DNA from: Hirudo medicinalis
Taxonomy: Eukaryota > Annelida > Clitellata > Hirudinida > Hirudinidae
Assembly (NCBI GenBank): GCA_011800805.1
Contig: MPNW01000206.1
Location: 16,384 to 36,774, forward strand
Length of the DNA stretch: 20,391 bases
Reading direction: 5' to 3'
The notes beneath the pieces are model-generated. The model ran no database searches. It saw only the letters and a list, made by a program, of their open reading frames with translations, and was not told the origin of the DNA. Of the stretch, positions 1 to 20,391 are shown one piece after another. Both the position numbers and the translations under genes were made by a program. Position 1 is the first letter of the stretch. Every line of letters begins with the position of its first letter.

Positions 1-58
1 TAATAATAAGAACAATAATATTAATTAATACTACTACTACTACTACTAATACTACTAC

Positions 59-146
<88 letters not shown>
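1..146 (+). repeat. TAA/TAC trinucleotide tract at window start
   Basis: TACTAC and TAATAAT triplets up to 146, then a unique AT-rich spacer to the acceptor of exon a at 221. It is the 3' end of an upstream plexin intron. Confidence 0.9.
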
Positions 147-221
147 GACCCCCTAAATACTGCATTAGTTCGTTAGAAATAAATGAAAACACATTTCAAT
201 GAAATCCTTCTTCTCTTTCAG

Positions 222-20260
<20,039 letters not shown>

Positions 20261-20263
20261 GTG

Positions 20264-20267
20264 ATTA

Positions 20268-20359
<92 letters not shown>

Positions 20360-20391
20360 CAACAATAATAATAATAATAATGATAATGATA
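20264..20391 (+). repeat. (TAA)n/(GATAAT)n microsatellite at window end
   Basis: AAT triplets with two GATAAT and one CAACAA interruption, starting three bases after the donor of exon v. It runs off the end of the window, as does a similar TAA/TAC array at the start (1-146). Confidence 0.9.

Overview
The window is animal nuclear DNA: long AT-rich introns packed with ATN-type trinucleotide microsatellites, spliceosomal GT-AG introns, relic LINE, hAT and tRNA-derived elements, and short interstitial (CCCTAA)-type repeats. Content and protein similarity fit an invertebrate, most likely a lophotrochozoan such as an annelid or mollusc; the species cannot be fixed from sequence alone.

One gene fills the window on the + strand: the middle of a plexin (semaphorin receptor), probably of the PlexA type. 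I could chain 22 exons (222-407 to 20201-20260) with consistent GT-AG junctions and intron phases. They give one open frame of 3140 nt (about 1046 codons) with both ends outside the window. In order they encode the end of the sema domain, PSI1, the IPT-like/PSI2/IPT-like linker, PSI3, the IPT repeats, a membrane-proximal ectodomain, a transmembrane helix, the juxtamembrane coiled coil, and the first part of the cytoplasmic RasGAP-like domain. The catalytic arginine segments lie downstream of the window.

The introns hold the rest. Intron 8 (6354-8384) contains a decayed non-LTR retrotransposon with reverse transcriptase and a C-terminal PD-(D/E)XK-like endonuclease, ending in a trinucleotide tail. 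Intron 11 (10155-15963, 5.8 kb) contains a hAT transposon relic: inverted ends at 10622 and 14968, and transposase C-terminus on the - strand. It appears to have split a tRNA-Glu-like sequence whose halves lie 4.4 kb apart, and a second tRNA-like SINE fragment sits at the junction. Minisatellites occur in introns 10 and 11, and telomere-like repeats in intron 15.

The most interesting theme is the traffic between microsatellites and the receptor protein. Two exons carry serine runs encoded by trinucleotide repeats. Intron 20 is a repeat of 159 bp, divisible by three, in frame and free of stops, so it could be retained as a His/Arg-rich 53-residue insert. Retention of intron 19 would give a membrane receptor with an acidic tail and no GAP domain.
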